Below are positions 3,934 through 5,652 of a stretch of 5,652 bases of DNA, piece by piece. Numbering within the stretch: the stretch's first letter is position 1; every line of letters begins with the position of its first letter. Source of the stretch: Anaerolineae bacterium (lineage in GTDB: Bacteria; Chloroflexota; Anaerolineae; J102); NCBI GenBank assembly GCA_026985975.1, contig JALSPL010000020.1, forward strand, positions 1 to 5,652, in the 5' to 3' direction. Below the pieces are notes generated by a model, which was not told the DNA's origin, searched no databases, and saw only the letters and a list, made by a program, of their open reading frames with translations. Position numbers and translations under genes: made by a program.

Positions 3934-5016
3934 ATGCCTGATCCTTTCATCGCACTGCTTGTTGGCATTTTTTCTCTTGTCATTCTGGCGATTATCTTCT
4001 GGCCCGATCGCGGCCTTTACATTCGTTGGCAGCAGGCGCGGCGTATGTCGGAGCGGGTGTTGCGGGAGGATGCGCTCAAATATCTTTATTCCAATGAACT
4101 TGAAGGGCGTCGGGTCACGCTGCAAAGTCTGGCTGGCGAATTGGAGATATCGTTGGACGAGGCGGCAGAGCTGCTGGGGGAAATGACCAGGCTGGGGCTG
4201 GTGGAAAGCAGTGAAGATGCGTATGAACTAACGATCACCGGCCGCGAGGTGGCGGTGCAGGTGTTGCGGGCGCATCGTCTGTGGGAGCAATATCTGCATG
4301 ATTACACCGGTTATAGCGAGGAGGAGCTTCACGCCCGAGCCGAGGCGCAAGAGCACCTGCTGGCCCCCGAGGAGGTGGCGGCGCTTGATGAACGTCTCGG
4401 TTTTCCTCTTTATGATCCCCATGGCGATCCAATTCCTACGGCCGAAGGCGAGGTTGCTGCGCCCAAGACCCTGCCCCTGACTCAGCTCGAACCGGGTGAC
4501 ATCGCCCGGGTGGAGCATCTGGAGGACCAGCCCGAGGTGGTTTACGCCCAACTGGTGGCCGAGGGGCTGCATCCGGGCATGGAAGTGCTGCTGCTGGAGA
4601 AGACGCCGCGGCGAATACGTTTTCTTTCGCGGGGCAATGAGCACGTGCTGGCTCCGGTGCTGGCGGCCAATGTCTTCGTGCTGCCCGTGCCCAAGGAAAA
4701 AACCGCTGATGTGGTGAAGCCGCTAGGAGACCCGCTTTCCTCGCTGAAACCGGGCGAAGAGGGCGAGATTATCGACATCAGCCGCACCATGCGCCCAGTG
4801 GAGCGGCACCGTCTGATGGATTTGGGGGTGCTGCCCGGCACCCGGGTGCGGGCGGAGTTTGTCAGCCCCACAGGTGAGCCGGTGGCGTATATGATCCGCG
4901 GCGCCCTCATCGCCTTGCGTAATGATCAGGCGGACAAGATATTCATCCAGCGCCCGGCGAATGATGGCTCGGGCGACAAGACAATAGAGGCGAGCGGACA
5001 AAAACGGGCCGCATGA
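3934..5016 (+). CDS. membrane-anchored DtxR/MntR-type metalloregulator fused to two FeoA domains
   Basis: The 360-residue protein has four parts. Residues 4-23 (PFIALLVGIFSLVILAIIFW) form one hydrophobic helix; the basic stretch after it predicts a cytoplasmic C-terminus. Residues about 38-105 form a DtxR-type winged helix (VTLQSLAGELEISLDEAAEL). Residues about 106-170 form the metal-binding/dimerisation domain, with RAHRLWEQYL, HARAEAQEH and LYDPHGDPIP. His114, Glu118, His133, Glu137, Glu140 and His141 match the DtxR/MntR ligand pattern, with Glu where DtxR has Cys102. Two FeoA/SH3-like domains follow at about 180-252 and 267-340; the second is textbook (LKPGEEGEI, RLMDLGVLPGTRV, GALIALR). 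It precedes feoB by 10 nt, so it probably supplies FeoA function and Fe(II)- or Mn(II)-responsive control together. A membrane helix is not usual for DtxR proteins. Whether it binds DNA while anchored or serves mainly as an FeoB partner is not known. The ATG is fixed by the promoter. Confidence 0.88.
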   Translation: MPDPFIALLVGIFSLVILAIIFWPDRGLYIRWQQARRMSERVLREDALKYLYSNELEGRRVTLQSLAGELEISLDEAAELLGEMTRLGLVESSEDAYELTITGREVAVQVLRAHRLWEQYLHDYTGYSEEELHARAEAQEHLLAPEEVAALDERLGFPLYDPHGDPIPTAEGEVAAPKTLPLTQLEPGDIARVEHLEDQPEVVYAQLVAEGLHPGMEVLLLEKTPRRIRFLSRGNEHVLAPVLAANVFVLPVPKEKTADVVKPLGDPLSSLKPGEEGEIIDISRTMRPVERHRLMDLGVLPGTRVRAEFVSPTGEPVAYMIRGALIALRNDQADKIFIQRPANDGSGDKTIEASGQKRAA

Positions 5017-5026
5017 GCATAAGTCA

Positions 5027-5652
5027 ATGACCGAGAAGCATAACGATAGAAAATCCCCCAAGATAAATTTCACGCCGCCTCCCGCCGGAGCGGGCTGTCC
5101 CTCTTGCCCGGTGCATAATCTGGCCAATCTGCAAAAATTGGGCGTGGATATGACCGATTGGGATTATGTGGTGGCGCTGGCGGGAAACCCCAACACCGGC
5201 AAGAGCACCGTTTTCAATGCCATCACCGGCCTCAAGCAGCACACAGGCAACTGGCCCGGCAAGACGGTGACCCGGGCCGAGGGCGGGTTTGAGTATGGCG
5301 ATCATCGCTACAAACTGGTGGATCTGCCGGGCACGTATTCACTGCTGGCCACCAGTCTGGATGAGGAGATCGCCCGGGATTTCATCCTCTTCGGGCAGCC
5401 TGATGTGACCGTGGTGGTGGTGGACGCTACCCGCCTGGAGCGCAATCTCAATCTCACGTTGCAGGTGATGCAGATTACCAATCGGGTGGTGGTGGCGCTG
5501 AATCTGATGGATGAGGCTCGGCGCAAGGGCGTCCAGGTGGATGAACGGCGGTTGGCCCGGGATCTGGGTGCGCCAGTGGTTCCCATGGCCGCGCGTCAGG
5601 GCGAGGGCATCCCCGAGCTGTTGCAAGCCATCGCCGATGTCGCCAATTCTCG
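5027..5652 (+). CDS. feoB: ferrous iron transport protein B, N-terminal part (truncated by window end)
   Basis: FeoB is the GTPase-coupled inner-membrane permease for Fe(II). The window holds 208 codons of the N-terminal region, and the frame is open at the end. G-domain motifs are G1 GNPNTGKST (53-61), the switch I segment GNWPGKTVT (74-82), G3 DLPGTYSL (99-106), G4 NLMD (159-162; usually N-x-x-D) and a G5-like AARQGEG (188-194). Before the G domain is a roughly 45-residue extension with CPSCPVH (24-30), a CxxC pair found in one FeoB subfamily that could bind metal or sense redox state. The helical-spacer and permease domains lie beyond the window. The ATG at 5027 is 10 nt after the DtxR-FeoA stop, with only a weak ribosome site, suggesting translational coupling. 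The family call is secure. Confidence 0.96.
   Translation, partial: MTEKHNDRKSPKINFTPPPAGAGCPSCPVHNLANLQKLGVDMTDWDYVVALAGNPNTGKSTVFNAITGLKQHTGNWPGKTVTRAEGGFEYGDHRYKLVDLPGTYSLLATSLDEEIARDFILFGQPDVTVVVVDATRLERNLNLTLQVMQITNRVVVALNLMDEARRKGVQVDERRLARDLGAPVVPMAARQGEGIPELLQAIADVANS

Noticed and set aside
3853..4125. Minus-strand frame of 90 codons across the feo promoter
   Set aside because: It is antisense to the DtxR-FeoA start and promoter, with no ribosome site or family resemblance.
1..5652. tRNA, rRNA, insertion sequences or phage genes
   Set aside because: No cloverleaf, rRNA-like stretch, transposase motif or terminal inverted repeats were seen on either strand.

Overview
This is a moderately GC-rich bacterial chromosomal segment with two transcription directions. 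The left two thirds (about 1-3486) are read on the minus strand and the right third (3934-5652) on the plus strand. The FeoB subfamily (N-terminal CPSCPVH, then a GNWPGKTV switch I), the DtxR-FeoA fusion and an apparently leaderless promoter would fit a Chloroflexota-type anaerobe or facultative anaerobe. That taxonomic guess is an inference; no marker gene is present.

Minus strand, in order of transcription. Gene block A (3486 to 1120) is a tight three-gene operon: a Crp/Fnr-family regulator, a PyrK-like flavin/[2Fe-2S] electron-transfer subunit (12 nt gap) and a PyrD-like TIM-barrel flavoprotein (3 nt gap). By order and family this looks like pyrK-pyrD (dihydroorotate dehydrogenase class 1B). 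However, the PyrD-like subunit lacks essentially every orotate-binding and catalytic signature, and the PyrK-like subunit lacks the usual CGP nucleotide-site motif. A repurposed oxidoreductase is more likely than a pyrimidine enzyme. A roughly 190 bp spacer (931-1119) follows, with a GC-rich direct repeat, a perfect 11-bp inverted repeat and a second hairpin. Block B (971 to 1) starts with its own promoter, then a well-formed cobalamin riboswitch whose terminator-like hairpin abuts the start codon of cobO/btuR (corrinoid adenosyltransferase). The N-terminus of a further gene may begin at 45 and run off the window.

A divergent intergenic region of about 450 bp (3487-3933) separates the regulator from the plus-strand genes. 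It holds several palindromes and the second copy of a 14-bp direct repeat whose first copy lies just beyond the end of the pyrD-like gene, so the two copies bracket block A.

Plus strand. A near-consensus sigma-70-type promoter places transcription start at or next to the ATG of a 360-residue protein. That protein combines one N-terminal membrane helix, a DtxR/MntR-type winged helix with a conserved metal-site signature, and two C-terminal FeoA/SH3-like domains. Ten bases after its stop begins feoB, the ferrous iron permease, cut by the window end in its G domain. Together these form a feo ferrous-iron uptake operon in which regulator and FeoA function appear fused and membrane-tethered.

The most interesting items are the catalytically atypical PyrK/PyrD-like pair with its own Crp-type regulator, and the membrane-anchored DtxR-FeoA-FeoA fusion expressed from a leaderless, palindrome-rich promoter.
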